A stretch of DNA of 64,000 nucleotides from Streptomyces scabiei 87.22. GTDB taxonomy: Bacteria; Actinomycetota; Actinomycetes; Streptomycetales; Streptomycetaceae. The notes under the pieces were generated by a model. It had not been told where the DNA came from. It made no database searches and was given only the letters and a program-made list of their open reading frames with translations. The DNA lies in the NCBI RefSeq assembly GCF_000091305.1, contig NC_013929.1:4960001-5024000 (forward strand). The letters are read 5' to 3'. The position numbers were made by a program, and so were the translations under genes. Below, piece after piece: positions 48,304-57,996 of the stretch; position 1 is the first letter of the stretch, and each line of letters begins with the position of its first letter.

Positions 48304-49062
48304 TCAGACGTCGGCGGTCGTCCGGCTGGCCGGGACGGTCTCGCGCGCCTCCCGGTACGCCGCCACGCTCCCCCGCGCGTGCACGGTCTCCCGCTCCACC
48401 GTCGTCAGCGCCCGCTCCCACCGCTGCCGCATCGGCCCGATCAGGCCGCCGCCCACCCCGACGACCAGGATCCCGGCGACCGTGGCGAGCGCGGCGTAGA
48501 GGACCGGGCGGGTGACGTCCTGGGCGATGCCGGCCTGGCCGAGCGCCGCGATGACGCCGAGACCGACGACGCAGGCCCAGACCGTGGTCGCGAGGGTCCG
48601 GCCGTAGGAGACGGAGGCGAGCGCGCCCCCGACGACGGCGCGCACCGCGTTGGCGATGGCCATCGCCACCACGACGAGCACGACGGCGACGACCGCGCGC
48701 GGCAGCCAGGCCACGATGTCGTTGATCATCGCGCTGACGGGGTTGGTGCCGAAGACCCCGAGCGCGAGCTGCAGGGTGAGCAGCATCAGCGCGTAGTACA
48801 CGATCCGGCGCAGGATGCCGGTCAGGTCGTAGGAGGAGTCCTGGAGCAGGCGGGACGCTCCGGCACGCTCCGAGAGGCGCTCCGAGCCGGCCTTGCGCAG
48901 GAGGCGGTCGAGGACGCGGGCGATCAGTTTCGAGACGAACCAGCCGACGGCCAGGACGACGAGGAAGGCGGCGAGTTGCGGAACGAACTGCGCGACCTTG
49001 GACCAGGCGTCGTTCAGGCCCCGGGCGAAGTCGACGGACAGGTCGACGGACAGGCTGACCAT
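48304..49062 (-). CDS. MscS-related conserved TM-helix protein (CmpX-like)
   Basis: 252 residues from the ATG at 49062 (GAAGGGAAG upstream). Four or five hydrophobic segments are seen, for example FLVVLAVGWFVSKLIARVLD, YYALMLLTLQLALGVFG, VVAVVLVVVAMAIANAV and VVGLGVIAALGQAGI. FVSKLIARVLDRLLRKAG and NDIVAWLPRAVVAVVLVV are the TM_helix repeat typical of MscS-superfamily relatives such as CmpX. It lacks the MscS beta domain, so channel function is uncertain; a role in osmotic or envelope stress fits the region. Confidence 0.85.
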   Translation of the reverse strand: MVSLSVDLSVDFARGLNDAWSKVAQFVPQLAAFLVVLAVGWFVSKLIARVLDRLLRKAGSERLSERAGASRLLQDSSYDLTGILRRIVYYALMLLTLQLALGVFGTNPVSAMINDIVAWLPRAVVAVVLVVVAMAIANAVRAVVGGALASVSYGRTLATTVWACVVGLGVIAALGQAGIAQDVTRPVLYAALATVAGILVVGVGGGLIGPMRQRWERALTTVERETVHARGSVAAYREARETVPASRTTADV

Positions 49063-49375
49063 GGGTGGTTCTTCCCTTCGCGGGTACGTCGGATACGTCC
49101 CCTCCCCTTGTGGATAGCAGTGGGCCGACCGGGTGACGGCGCAGTTCAGGGCCGTTCGGGTGACCGCGCGCGGGGTGCGCGGACGGCGCGCGCGCCGGAG
49201 TGGACGTGCGTCCCGTAAATGCTTTGAGTTCTCCACCACCCCCTGTGACCCTCTTGTCCGTGGCATGACTTAGTCTTCGCACACGCTTCACATGCGTCAC
49301 ACGCGCCGCACAGGTCGAACACACCGGCCCCGCGCGAGGACGCACCCACTTCTTCGTACCGGGGGGTTCGACACC
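49063..49375. other. Divergent intergenic region
   Basis: 313 bp between the MscS-related gene and the secreted propeller gene. No credible gene or strong promoter boxes are seen. It contains a somewhat AT-richer patch near 49215-49300. Confidence 0.5.
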
Positions 49376-51343
49376 GTGCGTATGCGCACTCTTCCGGCTG
49401 CCACCGCTCTGGCAGTCCTCTTCAGCTCCGCCGCGCTCACGGTCGCGCCGACGGCGTCCGCCGACAGCACCAAGGTCCTGCCGGTCGCGTCGAGCGCCGA
49501 CATCGTGGTGGACGGCGTCCACCAGCGGGTCTTCATCAGCGACCCGACGAACGGCAAGATCGTCGTCACCGACTACTACGGCATCGTCCGCAAGCAGTTC
49601 ACCAACCTGCCGGGCGTCCAGGGCCTGGAGCTGTCCGCCGACTCCGGCACCCTGTACGGGGCCGTGCGCGACGCCGACAAGATCGTGGCGATCGACACGG
49701 CGACGGAGACCGAGTCCGCCCGCTACCCGGTGGGCGACGCCCCGGTGGGTCTGGCCCTGGCCGGCGGCAGGCTCTGGTTCGGCTACGGCGCGGCCGGTGA
49801 CGGCGACATCGGCTCGCTGGACCTGTCCGGCGAGGAGCCCGTGGTCGCCCTCGACCAGGACACCACCCACCTCTGGTACTACGCGCCGGTCCTGGACGCG
49901 GCCCCCGGCTCCGGCGCCCTGGTCGCGGGTGAGCCCGGCGGCAGCAAGCTGGCCGTGTACGACGTCTCCTCGGGCACCGCCTCCCGTACGGCCGCCGTGG
50001 ACACGGGCGGCGGGAACATGGGCGACCTCGCGGTGACCCCGGACGGGCAGCGCGTCGTGGTGGCCAGCGGTTCCCCGTACCACCACCAGGTCTTCAAGAC
50101 CTCCGACCTGACGGCGGACGGCACCTACGCCAGCGACACCTACCCCAACTCGGTCGCCATCGCGCCCGACGGCACGGTAGCGGCGGGCATCGACGGCATC
50201 TACGAGCCCGACATCTACATCTACGAGCCCGGCTCCACCACCTCCGTCCGGGAGTACGACTTCCCGAACACCGGCAGTGGCAGCGGCGGCGACGAGCTGC
50301 CCGACTCCGGCCTGGCCTGGGCGCCGGACGGCTCCCGCCTGTTCGCGGTGACGTACAACGACGAGGGCGTGTACTCGCTGCGCACGCTGGACGCCCCCAC
50401 CAGGGCGCTCACGACGCTCACCGTCAACGCCCCCGCCACGGCCACCCGCGCCAAGAAGCTCACGGTCAAGGGCAAGATCACCTCGAAGGCGGCGTTCCCG
50501 GCCGGGGTGAAGCTGACGGTGACCCGCACCGACCTGGAGTCCACGTCCGGCAAGGCCCTCGCCGCGGTGACCGTGGCCGCCGACGGCAGCTACGGCTTCT
50601 CCGACACCCCGCCGGCCGGCGGCAAGGTCAAGTACACCGTGAAGTACGCGGGGGACGCGGACCACACCGCCGCGTCCGCCTCCGACACCGTCGAGGTCTC
50701 GCGGGCGACGCCCACGCTGACCCTGGACAAGAACCGCAAGACCTACTCCTACGGCGCGGACGTGAAGTTCACGGCGCACCTCGGCACGACGTACAAGAAC
50801 CGCAAGGTCGAGATCTGGGCCGACCCCTACGGCTCCGACCGGCCGAACAAGCTGGTGAAGTCGGGGACGGTGAACTCGCAGGGGAACCTGTCGGCCACCG
50901 TCGACCTGAAGCGTGACACCAAGCTCTCGGTGAAGTTCGCGGGAGACTCGCGCTACAAGGCGAGGACGGTCACCAACACCGTCTACACCAAGGTCAAGAT
51001 CTCGTCGTCGATCTCGGGCCACTACAAGACGCAGACGGCCTGGGGCCACAAGTACCACTTCGTCCGCAAGTCCAAGGACCCCGTCCTGAAGACCGTGATG
51101 ACGTACTACCCGAACCGTCAGCAGCGCCTCCAGCTGGAGTACTACTACGACGGCGCATGGCGGGACTGGGGCGCCCAGTACTTCGAGCTCGGCACCTCCG
51201 GCGGGTCGAACATCACCCTCACCGGCACCCCGACCACGAACATCCGCTTCCGTTTCCGCTCCGAGTACCGCGACACGGCCTCGGGCGACAACGTCAACAC
51301 CACGACGTACGGGGCCTGGAAGTACTTCATCTTCACCGACTAG
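49376..51343 (+). CDS. Large secreted protein: YncE-like propeller plus Ig-like domains
   Basis: 655 residues. The GTG at 49376 is favoured over the ATG six bases later because GGGGGG is nine bases upstream. The signal peptide ends near TASADS. Residues about 30-360 form a YVTN/YncE-like propeller (VDGVHQRVFISDPTNGKIVVTD, LAVTPDGQRVVVAS, LAWAPDGSRLFAVTYND). Two Ig-like repeats follow (LTVKGKITSKAAF, VKYTVKYAGDADHTAASASDTV). A C-terminal beta domain is rich in Tyr and Arg (RLQLEYYYDGAWRDWGAQYFEL). The role is unknown; it is probably an extracellular matrix or binding protein. Confidence 0.8.
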   Translation: MRMRTLPAATALAVLFSSAALTVAPTASADSTKVLPVASSADIVVDGVHQRVFISDPTNGKIVVTDYYGIVRKQFTNLPGVQGLELSADSGTLYGAVRDADKIVAIDTATETESARYPVGDAPVGLALAGGRLWFGYGAAGDGDIGSLDLSGEEPVVALDQDTTHLWYYAPVLDAAPGSGALVAGEPGGSKLAVYDVSSGTASRTAAVDTGGGNMGDLAVTPDGQRVVVASGSPYHHQVFKTSDLTADGTYASDTYPNSVAIAPDGTVAAGIDGIYEPDIYIYEPGSTTSVREYDFPNTGSGSGGDELPDSGLAWAPDGSRLFAVTYNDEGVYSLRTLDAPTRALTTLTVNAPATATRAKKLTVKGKITSKAAFPAGVKLTVTRTDLESTSGKALAAVTVAADGSYGFSDTPPAGGKVKYTVKYAGDADHTAASASDTVEVSRATPTLTLDKNRKTYSYGADVKFTAHLGTTYKNRKVEIWADPYGSDRPNKLVKSGTVNSQGNLSATVDLKRDTKLSVKFAGDSRYKARTVTNTVYTKVKISSSISGHYKTQTAWGHKYHFVRKSKDPVLKTVMTYYPNRQQRLQLEYYYDGAWRDWGAQYFELGTSGGSNITLTGTPTTNIRFRFRSEYRDTASGDNVNTTTYGAWKYFIFTD

Positions 51344-51528
51344 ACGCAGGTCACGGCAGTACGGCGAGCGCCGACGGGCGGATCCACGGGTCCCCCGGCG
51401 GCGCTCGCCGCTGTCCCGGGCAGGGCGGGCGGAGGGGGACGAAGGCGGGGAACGGGTCGTTCCGGATCAATCCGGAACCGCTCTCCGTTACCTGCCGGTA
51501 CGTGTGACGATACGGACTCTGCCGAAAC

Positions 51529-51540
51529 TTGAGATCTCAA
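51529..51540. promoter_or_regulatory. 12-bp palindrome upstream of the response regulator
   Basis: TTGAGATCTCAA is a perfect palindrome 30 bp before the ATG at 51571, followed by another TTGAGG half site. It may be an operator, possibly bound by the OmpR-type product itself. Confidence 0.35.
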
Positions 51541-51570
51541 TTTGAGGTCACGGCCGCAAAGGAACAGGAC

Positions 51571-52338
51571 ATGACCACCCCTGTGCCCTCCGCCCCATCA
51601 GCAGTCCCACCAGCCACTTCCGCCGCGCAGTCCCCGTCGGCGGGCACCGCGGCACCCACCGGGCGCCTCCTCGTCGTGGACGACGAGGAGGGGATCAGGT
51701 CCATGCTGACCATGGCGCTGGAGTTCCTCGGATACCAGGTGACCGCGGCGGCGACCGGGCGTCAGGCACTGCAGGCCGTCACCCGCCACGACCCCGATCT
51801 GATCCTCCTCGACGTCAACCTCCCCGACCTGGGCGGCTTCGAGGTGTGCCGGACCCTGCGCGACCGGGGCAACGCGGTGCCGGTCCTGTTCCTCACCGGA
51901 CTCGGCGGTGTCGACGACCGGGTGCGCGGCCTGGACATGGGCGGCGACGATTTCGTCACCAAGCCGTTCGAGCTGAAGGAGGTCGCCGCCCGCGTCCGCG
52001 CCCTGCTGCGCCGGTCCGGCGGCGGACGGCCGGCCCCCGACCGCAACCGGCTGCGCGCCGGGGCGATCCAACTCGACGCCGACGCCCACCAGGTCTGGGC
52101 CGCCGACCGGCCGGTCGACCTCACCACCACCGAATTCGCCCTGCTGCGCTACCTCATGGAGAACCCCGGCCGCGTCCTGTCCCGCGGCCAGATCCAGGAA
52201 CGCGTGTGGAACCACCGCGACGAGGGGTCGGGCGTCGTCGACACGTACATCTACTACCTGCGCCGCAAACTGGGCGAGCCGGGCCAGTCGCTGATACGGA
52301 CGGTCAGGGGCGTGGGCTACCAACTGTGCACGCACTGA
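51571..52338 (+). CDS. OmpR-family response regulator
   Basis: 255 residues. A Pro/Ala-rich N-terminal extension of about 30 residues precedes the receiver, with VVDDEEGIRS acidic pocket, phospho-acceptor Asp81 in LILLDVNLPD, switch Thr in FLTGLGG and Lys in TKPFELKE. The winged-helix output follows (PVDLTTTEFALLRYLMENPGRVLS, VVDTYIYYLRRKLG, IRTVRGVGYQL). It is transcribed with the histidine kinase starting 79 bp downstream. Confidence 0.96.
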   Translation: MTTPVPSAPSAVPPATSAAQSPSAGTAAPTGRLLVVDDEEGIRSMLTMALEFLGYQVTAAATGRQALQAVTRHDPDLILLDVNLPDLGGFEVCRTLRDRGNAVPVLFLTGLGGVDDRVRGLDMGGDDFVTKPFELKEVAARVRALLRRSGGGRPAPDRNRLRAGAIQLDADAHQVWAADRPVDLTTTEFALLRYLMENPGRVLSRGQIQERVWNHRDEGSGVVDTYIYYLRRKLGEPGQSLIRTVRGVGYQLCTH

Positions 52339-52417
52339 GGGAGGGAGCCGCCGGGGGAGGGGCGGGCGACGATGGCGAGGGCCACGGAAGGCTGGACGGC
52401 GTGAACGGGCTGGTCGG

Positions 52418-53947
52418 ATGAGCGGGTTCACCGGACTGGGCGAGAACATCAGGGCGGCCGGGCTGCTCGCGCCGAGTGACACGTGCCTCCGGCCGCTCCC
52501 CGGCCGCCCCCTGTCGCCCGTGGAACAGCCGATCCGCCCCCATCGCGCGGGCCGGCGCACCGTCGGCTTCTGGCTGATCGCCACCCTCGCCACCCTGGGC
52601 GCGGTCGCCGCCCTCTCCGCCCACACCCTCGCCCAGCAGCTCACCGCCCGCACCGACCAGGAGATAGCGCGGGCCGGCGCACTCGGCGGTTTCGGTGGTC
52701 CGGTCGCGGCTGCGGGGGCGGTTCCGGGTACGCGTCCGGGTGCCCGGGAGGCTCCTGCGCCGGGCCCGGAGGTGACCACGGCCTCGCTCCCGCCGTCCGC
52801 GGCGGTGACGGCGTCGGCACCCGTACCGGCGCCGCCCCCGGCCTCGGCGTACGCCCCCGCGCCGGCGCCCGCGCCCACCACCGCCCCGGCCCTCGTCCCG
52901 GCCCCGCCCGTCGGCCGGAACGACCTGGTTCTCGTCCTCGACGCCGAGGGCAGGGTCGTGGAGCGCCACCCGGGGTCCAAGGGGCTCCCCGCCTTCCCGA
53001 CGCTCACCCCCGCCCGGCTGCGGACGTACGCGGCGCGCACCAACCCCTCGGCGTTCGGGGGGAGTTACCGGGCCCTGGTGGTGCGGGTGCCGCGGACGGA
53101 CCGGAACCACGCGGGCGGCTACGTCGTGATCGCGAGGTCGACGGCGGAGGACCGGCGGGCGGTCGAACGCCTCCTCCGGGTCGAGACGGCCGCCGCGCTG
53201 CCCCTCCTCGCCACCGTCCTGTTCGGCGCGCGCCGGCTCGGCCGCCGTGAGGTCAGGGAGCGGGAGGACACCGAGCGGCGGCTGCGGGAGTTCATGGCGG
53301 CCGCCGGGCACGAACTGCGCAACCCGCTGACCACGATCTCCGGTTACGCCGAACTCGCCCGGGTCGGCGATCCCGCGTACGAGCCCATGCGGCAGGAGGC
53401 GCTCGGCCGGATCGCCACCGAGGTCGGCCGGATGAGCACGCTCATCGACGAACTCGTGCTGCTGACCCGCCTCGACCTCGGCCAGCCCCTGCAACTGACC
53501 TGCGTGGACCTGGCGCAGCTGTGCCGCGACGCGGTCTCCGCCGCCCGCGACTGCCACCCCGGCCACCCCGTGCGGCTGCTGCTCGCCCCCGGGGACCACA
53601 CGGTCACCGGCGACCCGTTACGCCTGCATCAGCTGGTCGCCAACCTGCTGGCCAACGCGCGGGTCCACACACCGCCGGGGACGACGACGACCCTGGGGCT
53701 CGGCACGGAGGACGGCCACCGGGTGATCGAGATCCTGGACGACGGCCCCGGCATCCCGGACGACCTGCGCGCCCGGCTGTTCGACCCCTTCGTGCGCGGT
53801 GAGGAGACACGGGCCGCCGGAAGCGGGCTCGGCCTCAGCATCGTCGCGGCGATCGCGACGGCCCACGGCGGGACGATCACGCTGGAACCGTCCCACGCGT
53901 CGCACCGGGGGGCGTGGTTCAGGGTGCTGATCCCGGCCTCGTCCTGA
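52418..53947 (+). CDS. Membrane sensor histidine kinase
   Basis: 509 residues. TM1 (about 48-70, VGFWLIATLATLGAVAALSA) and TM2 (about 250-270) flank an extracytoplasmic domain of about 180 residues with a long Ala/Pro-rich stretch and a short folded part (LVLVLDAEGRVVERHPG). There is almost no HAMP. HisKA holds His298 in AAGHELRNPLTTISGY. HATPase boxes are NLLANARVHTPPG (N), DDGPGIPDDL (G1) and GSGLGLSIVAAIA (G2). It probably phosphorylates the regulator encoded upstream in response to an envelope signal. A ribosome site before the ATG is weak. Confidence 0.94.
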   Translation: MSGFTGLGENIRAAGLLAPSDTCLRPLPGRPLSPVEQPIRPHRAGRRTVGFWLIATLATLGAVAALSAHTLAQQLTARTDQEIARAGALGGFGGPVAAAGAVPGTRPGAREAPAPGPEVTTASLPPSAAVTASAPVPAPPPASAYAPAPAPAPTTAPALVPAPPVGRNDLVLVLDAEGRVVERHPGSKGLPAFPTLTPARLRTYAARTNPSAFGGSYRALVVRVPRTDRNHAGGYVVIARSTAEDRRAVERLLRVETAAALPLLATVLFGARRLGRREVREREDTERRLREFMAAAGHELRNPLTTISGYAELARVGDPAYEPMRQEALGRIATEVGRMSTLIDELVLLTRLDLGQPLQLTCVDLAQLCRDAVSAARDCHPGHPVRLLLAPGDHTVTGDPLRLHQLVANLLANARVHTPPGTTTTLGLGTEDGHRVIEILDDGPGIPDDLRARLFDPFVRGEETRAAGSGLGLSIVAAIATAHGGTITLEPSHASHRGAWFRVLIPASS

Positions 53948-54155
53948 GTGACCCGCCGTGGCCCACGGGTTGTGACCGGGGGTGGACTTTGCGAGCGGCA
54001 GAGGAGTTTCTGATCATTCTCTGATCCGGCTCCGATCCGTTCCGGAACGGCGACCGCTTAAGTGATCAACGTACGGTGTCCACCCTGTGCAGTGCCGGTG
54101 CGGCCCCGTACGACTCCCCTCCGAGGTCGGCCCCGCATTCGCCCTGATCGACGGC

Positions 54156-55421
54156 TCATCGATCTACGACGGACGGACGACGGCTCATCGACCGGCTCGA
54201 CTGACCGGGTACGTGCTGGGCCGACCTCAACTCATCTTCCTGCCGAGCGAGTTCGGCCAGACGCTGCCGGGCGTGCGCCAGGGCCCCGGCCCGGCGGCCC
54301 GGTACCCGGCCGCGCAACTCCACCAGCACGGCACCGAGTTCGAGGGCGCGCCCCGTGTCCGTGACCAGCCCCCACTGGTGGTGCGCCCGGTCGACCGCCG
54401 CCTCGACCGCCGGGTCCCGCGCGGGCCGCCCCGCCGCGAGCCGCGCCGCCGCGACCCCCAGCCAGGTCTCGCAGCTCCCGGCCGCGTCCCCCGCGAACAT
54501 CGCCAGGTCCGCCCGCACCTCCCGCCAGTGCAGCACCTCCTCCGACCCGTCCCCGAACTCCCGCAGCGCCCCCTGCTCCCAGCGGGCGGCGAGCCCGGCG
54601 GCCTCGACGTGCTGCCCGGCCTCGACGGCGCCCGCGATGGCGCTGTGGGGGTCGGCGGGCAGGGGGTCCGGGTCCGCGAGGGCGGGGTTCGCGGGGCCCG
54701 GGTCGACGGGGGCAGGGTTCACGGGGGCAGGGTTCGCGGGGGCGGCGGCCACGGGAGCGGCCGCACCGTGCGGGGTCGTGGCCGGGGGTGCCGTGGCGTC
54801 CCGGGCCAGCACCAGGTCACCGTGGCCCCCGGCCCGCGCGACCACCTGCTCGTGGAGGACCGCGGCCGCCGGCCGCTGCCCGCTGCGCAGTATCGTCGCC
54901 AGCGCCTTCATGTACCCGGGCAGGGCCACCGCCCGGCGCACCCCGCCCGCCGGCGGCGCGACCCGCCCGTACAGGCTCACCCCGGGCCCGGCCGAGAGCG
55001 GCTGCTCCGCCAGCTGCCGCCACACCTCCGCGTCGGCGTGCAGGTCGACGAAGAGGGTCGTGGATCCGGGGGCGCGCAGCCGCAGTTCCTCCACGATCCA
55101 GTGCCACGGGAACGCCGTGTACCGCACGGTCGCCGGCGTCGTACGCGCCAGCGCCAGATGCACGAGCCGCTGTCTGCGGTCGAGTTGGAGCTGTCCCGTG
55201 AGGTAGACGGTGAGCGGGCCCGGCGCGGTGGCCGCCGCCCGCAGCCGGGTGAGGACGGCCTGCGGCTCCACCGGATCGGCCAGCTCGACGACGTTCGCCG
55301 TGCCCGTGCCCGACAGCACCTCGGGTGTGACGGCCGCCAGCACGGGAAGCACGGAGGCCGCGTCCACCAGGCAGCCCCTGCCCATGGGCGAGGCCGCCAG
55401 CAGCAGCACTGTTCCGGGCAT
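54156..55421 (-). CDS. Hypothetical protein, two-part with Ala/Pro linker
   Basis: 421 residues; GGGGAGA precedes the ATG. The N-terminal 200 residues are alpha/beta (VLLLAASPMGRGCLVDAASV, GPLTVYLTGQLQLDRRQRLVHL, STTLFVDLHADAEVW), with a pattern loosely like caspase-type or effector-associated domains. A low-complexity Ala-Pro-Asn linker (PANPAPVNPAPVDPG) follows. The C-terminal half is helical, probably TPR-like (EAAGLAARWEQGALREFG, WLGVAAARLAAGR). No family is confidently recognised. It stands alone, downstream of and convergent with the two-component operon. Confidence 0.65.
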   Translation of the reverse strand: MPGTVLLLAASPMGRGCLVDAASVLPVLAAVTPEVLSGTGTANVVELADPVEPQAVLTRLRAAATAPGPLTVYLTGQLQLDRRQRLVHLALARTTPATVRYTAFPWHWIVEELRLRAPGSTTLFVDLHADAEVWRQLAEQPLSAGPGVSLYGRVAPPAGGVRRAVALPGYMKALATILRSGQRPAAAVLHEQVVARAGGHGDLVLARDATAPPATTPHGAAAPVAAAPANPAPVNPAPVDPGPANPALADPDPLPADPHSAIAGAVEAGQHVEAAGLAARWEQGALREFGDGSEEVLHWREVRADLAMFAGDAAGSCETWLGVAAARLAAGRPARDPAVEAAVDRAHHQWGLVTDTGRALELGAVLVELRGRVPGRRAGALAHARQRLAELARQEDELRSAQHVPGQSSRSMSRRPSVVDR

Positions 55422-55559
55422 CGTTGTCTCCCCGCCGTTCCTCGTCGACTCGCCGTCGGCTTCCCGTCGGCTCCCCGCCGATCACGTACGCCTGCCAGCA
55501 CCGTAACCGCTGCACGTGCGAACGGGGAAAGAGGCGAGGAGGGAGCGCGGCCGGGGCGC

Positions 55560-56828
55560 TCACCTAGGGGTCCCGGGCGCCCTGCGCATCGGCTCCGACG
55601 CCCGGCGCACCGCGAAGATCGTCGTGTCGTCGTCGAGGCCGCCGCCGGTGTGGGCGAGGACGCCGTCGCGGACGAGACGCACCAGGGCGGCGGGGTCGAG
55701 GGCGGCCGGCCCGGCGACCAGGGCGCGGGTGAGGTACTCGCGCAGGGGGAAGAAGACGCCGTCGCCGTCGCGGGCCTCCGTCACCCCGTCCGTGACCAGC
55801 AGCAGCGTCTCGTCGGGAGCGAGCCGGACCGTGGCCGTCCGGCGGGTTCGCGGGTCCAGCTCACCGAGGCCCAGCGGGAGTCCGTCACGCAGCGGCAGGA
55901 AGCGCACGCCGTCGGGGCGGACCAGGAGCGGGGGCTCGTGGCCGAAGTTGACGATGTCCACGGTCAGGGCGTCGAGGCCGGCGAGGTCCGGTCCCCAGTC
56001 CGTCCGTTCGCTGCGGAGTTCGGGGAAGTCCAGGAGGACGGCGGTGGCGAAGCGTTCGGAGTCGTCGCGGCCGACGTGCGCGCAGTACCGCACGTGCCGC
56101 ACCATCCGGGTCTCCAGATGCTCGGCCACGGTCACCGGGTCGGCCTCGCAGTAGGCGGCCTCGCGGAACGTGCCGAGCAGCACGGACGCCGCCTCCACCG
56201 CCGCGAGCCCCTTGCCCTGGACGTCACCGACGACGACGCGGGTGCCGTGCGGGCTGGGCTGGATGTCGTAGAAGTCGCCGCCCACCCGGGCCTGGCTGTC
56301 GGCGGCGAGGTAGATCTCGGCGTGGTCCAGGCCGCCGACGTCCGGCGGGAGCTGGCGCAGCAGGATGCGGCGGGTGGTGTCGACGACGGCCCGCATGTGC
56401 AGCATCCGCTCCTGCCCGCGCAGCCGGACCGCGCACGCGAGCACGGAGAGGATTCCGCCGAGGGCGACGAGGACGAAGTCGGGCAGACCGGTGCGGTACT
56501 CGTGCGGCCAGGAGTTGTCGCCCACGAAGTACATGAGCATCGAGAGCACCGCGAACAGCGCCGTCGTCCACACCCCGCACACGGCGGCGGCCAGACCCGG
56601 CACGAGCACCAGCCAGGAGATGATCCGGAAGTCGCCGCCCGTGTACCAGTCGACCACGGGCACCGCGAACAGCACCACCAGCGGCGGGAGCCAGGTGATG
56701 TCATGCCCCCGGACCCGCAGCGGCGGGTGCCGCTCGACGGGATCGGGCTCCCGACGCGCACGCGGCCCCGGCATCGGAACCCGCATGTCCCTCAGCGAAG
56801 CACGCCGCCACGCCCGGCGCATCCGCAC
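55560..56828 (-). CDS. Membrane SpoIIE-type PP2C phosphatase
   Basis: 422 residues if the first start is used; internal ATGs at 56786 or 56774 are possible. Three or four transmembrane helices (LPPLVVLFAVPVVDWYTGG, LVLVPGLAAAVCGVW, ALFAVLSMLMYFVG, FVLVALGGILSVLACAV) precede a cytoplasmic phosphatase domain. It has LPPDVGGLDHAEIYLAADSQARVGGDFYDI and VVGDVQGKGLAAVE (metal-binding Asp residues intact), and TDGVTEARD and LDDDTTIFAV at the end. It probably dephosphorylates an STAS anti-anti-sigma protein encoded elsewhere. It has no PAS or GAF domain. Confidence 0.9.
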   Translation of the reverse strand: MRMRRAWRRASLRDMRVPMPGPRARREPDPVERHPPLRVRGHDITWLPPLVVLFAVPVVDWYTGGDFRIISWLVLVPGLAAAVCGVWTTALFAVLSMLMYFVGDNSWPHEYRTGLPDFVLVALGGILSVLACAVRLRGQERMLHMRAVVDTTRRILLRQLPPDVGGLDHAEIYLAADSQARVGGDFYDIQPSPHGTRVVVGDVQGKGLAAVEAASVLLGTFREAAYCEADPVTVAEHLETRMVRHVRYCAHVGRDDSERFATAVLLDFPELRSERTDWGPDLAGLDALTVDIVNFGHEPPLLVRPDGVRFLPLRDGLPLGLGELDPRTRRTATVRLAPDETLLLVTDGVTEARDGDGVFFPLREYLTRALVAGPAALDPAALVRLVRDGVLAHTGGGLDDDTTIFAVRRASEPMRRAPGTPR

Positions 56829-56981
56829 ACCCCGGCCCCTTGTGCCTCAGCCCCGGCCCCGGCACAACGGCCCCGCACTTTCGTCACGGGCTTCGTCGTC
56901 CGACTTGCCAGGGGGTCGTCCCAGGTGTGCTCTGGTAGTCGGGGCGGCAAGTCGCGGGGGCGGGAAGAGAGGAGTGCTCCC

Positions 56982-57422
56982 ATGGCGCAGATGGCACCCA
57001 CTCCGGGCAGGCCGGTGGTGCCGGCCACGCCCGACGTCTTCAGCGAGCGCACCCACGCGCTCGCGAACCGGATCGTGCCCGTGGCCCTCGGCCTCGTCTA
57101 CGGCTACTGGGCGGCGGCCATGAACCGCGACGCCGGCCCGATCACCGGCTGGAACGTCCTGTTCGGCCTCGTGACCGCGTTCGTGTTCGCGGCGCTGCAC
57201 ATCGCCGTGCTGACCGTGGCCCCGCGCCTGCGCCGCGAACTGCACGCCGCTCTCTGGGCCGCCTTCGCGGGCTGCGCGTTCGGGTTCCTCTACAGCCAGG
57301 CGTCCCAGCACTCCGTGCTGCGTTCCGTGGCCATGTCCCTCGCCGTCGCGGCGGGGTTCCTCGTGGTCAACTTCTACCGCTACTACACGCACGAGGACGC
57401 GACGGGCCACCGGCTGCGGTGA
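56982..57422 (+). CDS. Small four-helix membrane protein
   Basis: 146 residues, AGAGGAG upstream of the ATG. A short cytoplasmic N-terminus precedes four hydrophobic helices (IVPVALGLVYGYWAAAM, VLFGLVTAFVFAALHIAVLTV, ALWAAFAGCAFGFLYS, SVAMSLAVAAGFLVVNFYRYY). No domain name is known to me; the family appears common in Streptomyces. It is convergent with the SH3 gene and divergent from the phosphatase gene. Confidence 0.75.
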   Translation: MAQMAPTPGRPVVPATPDVFSERTHALANRIVPVALGLVYGYWAAAMNRDAGPITGWNVLFGLVTAFVFAALHIAVLTVAPRLRRELHAALWAAFAGCAFGFLYSQASQHSVLRSVAMSLAVAAGFLVVNFYRYYTHEDATGHRLR

Positions 57423-57492
57423 GCCGGCGGCCACTCGCACCGCGTACGTCCCCGGCACCCCGTCACCCCGTTCCCGGTCCTGGTCCTGCGCC

Positions 57493-57996
57493 TCAGTCCT
57501 CCGTCCGCTCCCAGGTGCCGGAGGCCGTGAAGGTCCAGGTGAACGAGACGGATCCGTTCCCGTCGCCGTGCCCGTGCCCGTCCTGGCAGGGATCGCAGTC
57601 CTTCCAGCGCGGGCACGGGTCCGTGCACGCGGGGACGGACCGGCCGTGGGTGTCGACGTACACGGCGCTCGCCCAGCCGCGGACGCCCGCGAGCCAGTAC
57701 CAGTGCCGGTCGCCGAAGACCTTCTGACCGCGCACCACGCAGTCGACGCGCGCATGGCTGCCGGGGGCGAGGTAGCCGACGACGCGGGAGTGCGTGGTCG
57801 GCTGCTCACGGAGGTTCAGATCACCGCGGGCGACGACCGTGCCGCGCACGGACCCCTCGTGGCCGGCGTGGGAGCGGACCGCCGGGCGGTCCACCGCCGC
57901 GGACGCCGTCCCGAGCGCCGTCACCGTCAGCACACCGCCCGTGATCCCGGCCGCGACGAGGCCCCGCAGGACCGGGGCACCTGAATGACCACGCAT
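57493..57996 (-). CDS. Secreted SH3-domain protein
   Basis: 167 residues; GAGGAGG fixes the start. Signal peptide GLVAAGITGGVLTVTALGTA with ASAAV cleavage. VVARGDLNLREQPTTHSRVVGYLAPGSHARVDCVVRGQ is a bacterial SH3 (SH3_3) fold, continued by WYWLAGVRGWASAVYV, which typically binds peptidoglycan peptides. The C-terminus is Cys- and His-rich (CTDPCPRWKDCDPCQDGHGHGD), possibly metal-binding, and ends in a beta strand. There is no catalytic domain, so it is a wall-binding accessory protein. Confidence 0.82.
   Translation of the reverse strand: MRGHSGAPVLRGLVAAGITGGVLTVTALGTASAAVDRPAVRSHAGHEGSVRGTVVARGDLNLREQPTTHSRVVGYLAPGSHARVDCVVRGQKVFGDRHWYWLAGVRGWASAVYVDTHGRSVPACTDPCPRWKDCDPCQDGHGHGDGNGSVSFTWTFTASGTWERTED

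Noticed and set aside
48116..51058. Upstream extension of the ECF sigma (3) frame to over 1100 codons
   Set aside because: The sigma start is fixed at 48115 by GGAGGG and family length; the extension is antisense to the MscS-like and propeller genes.
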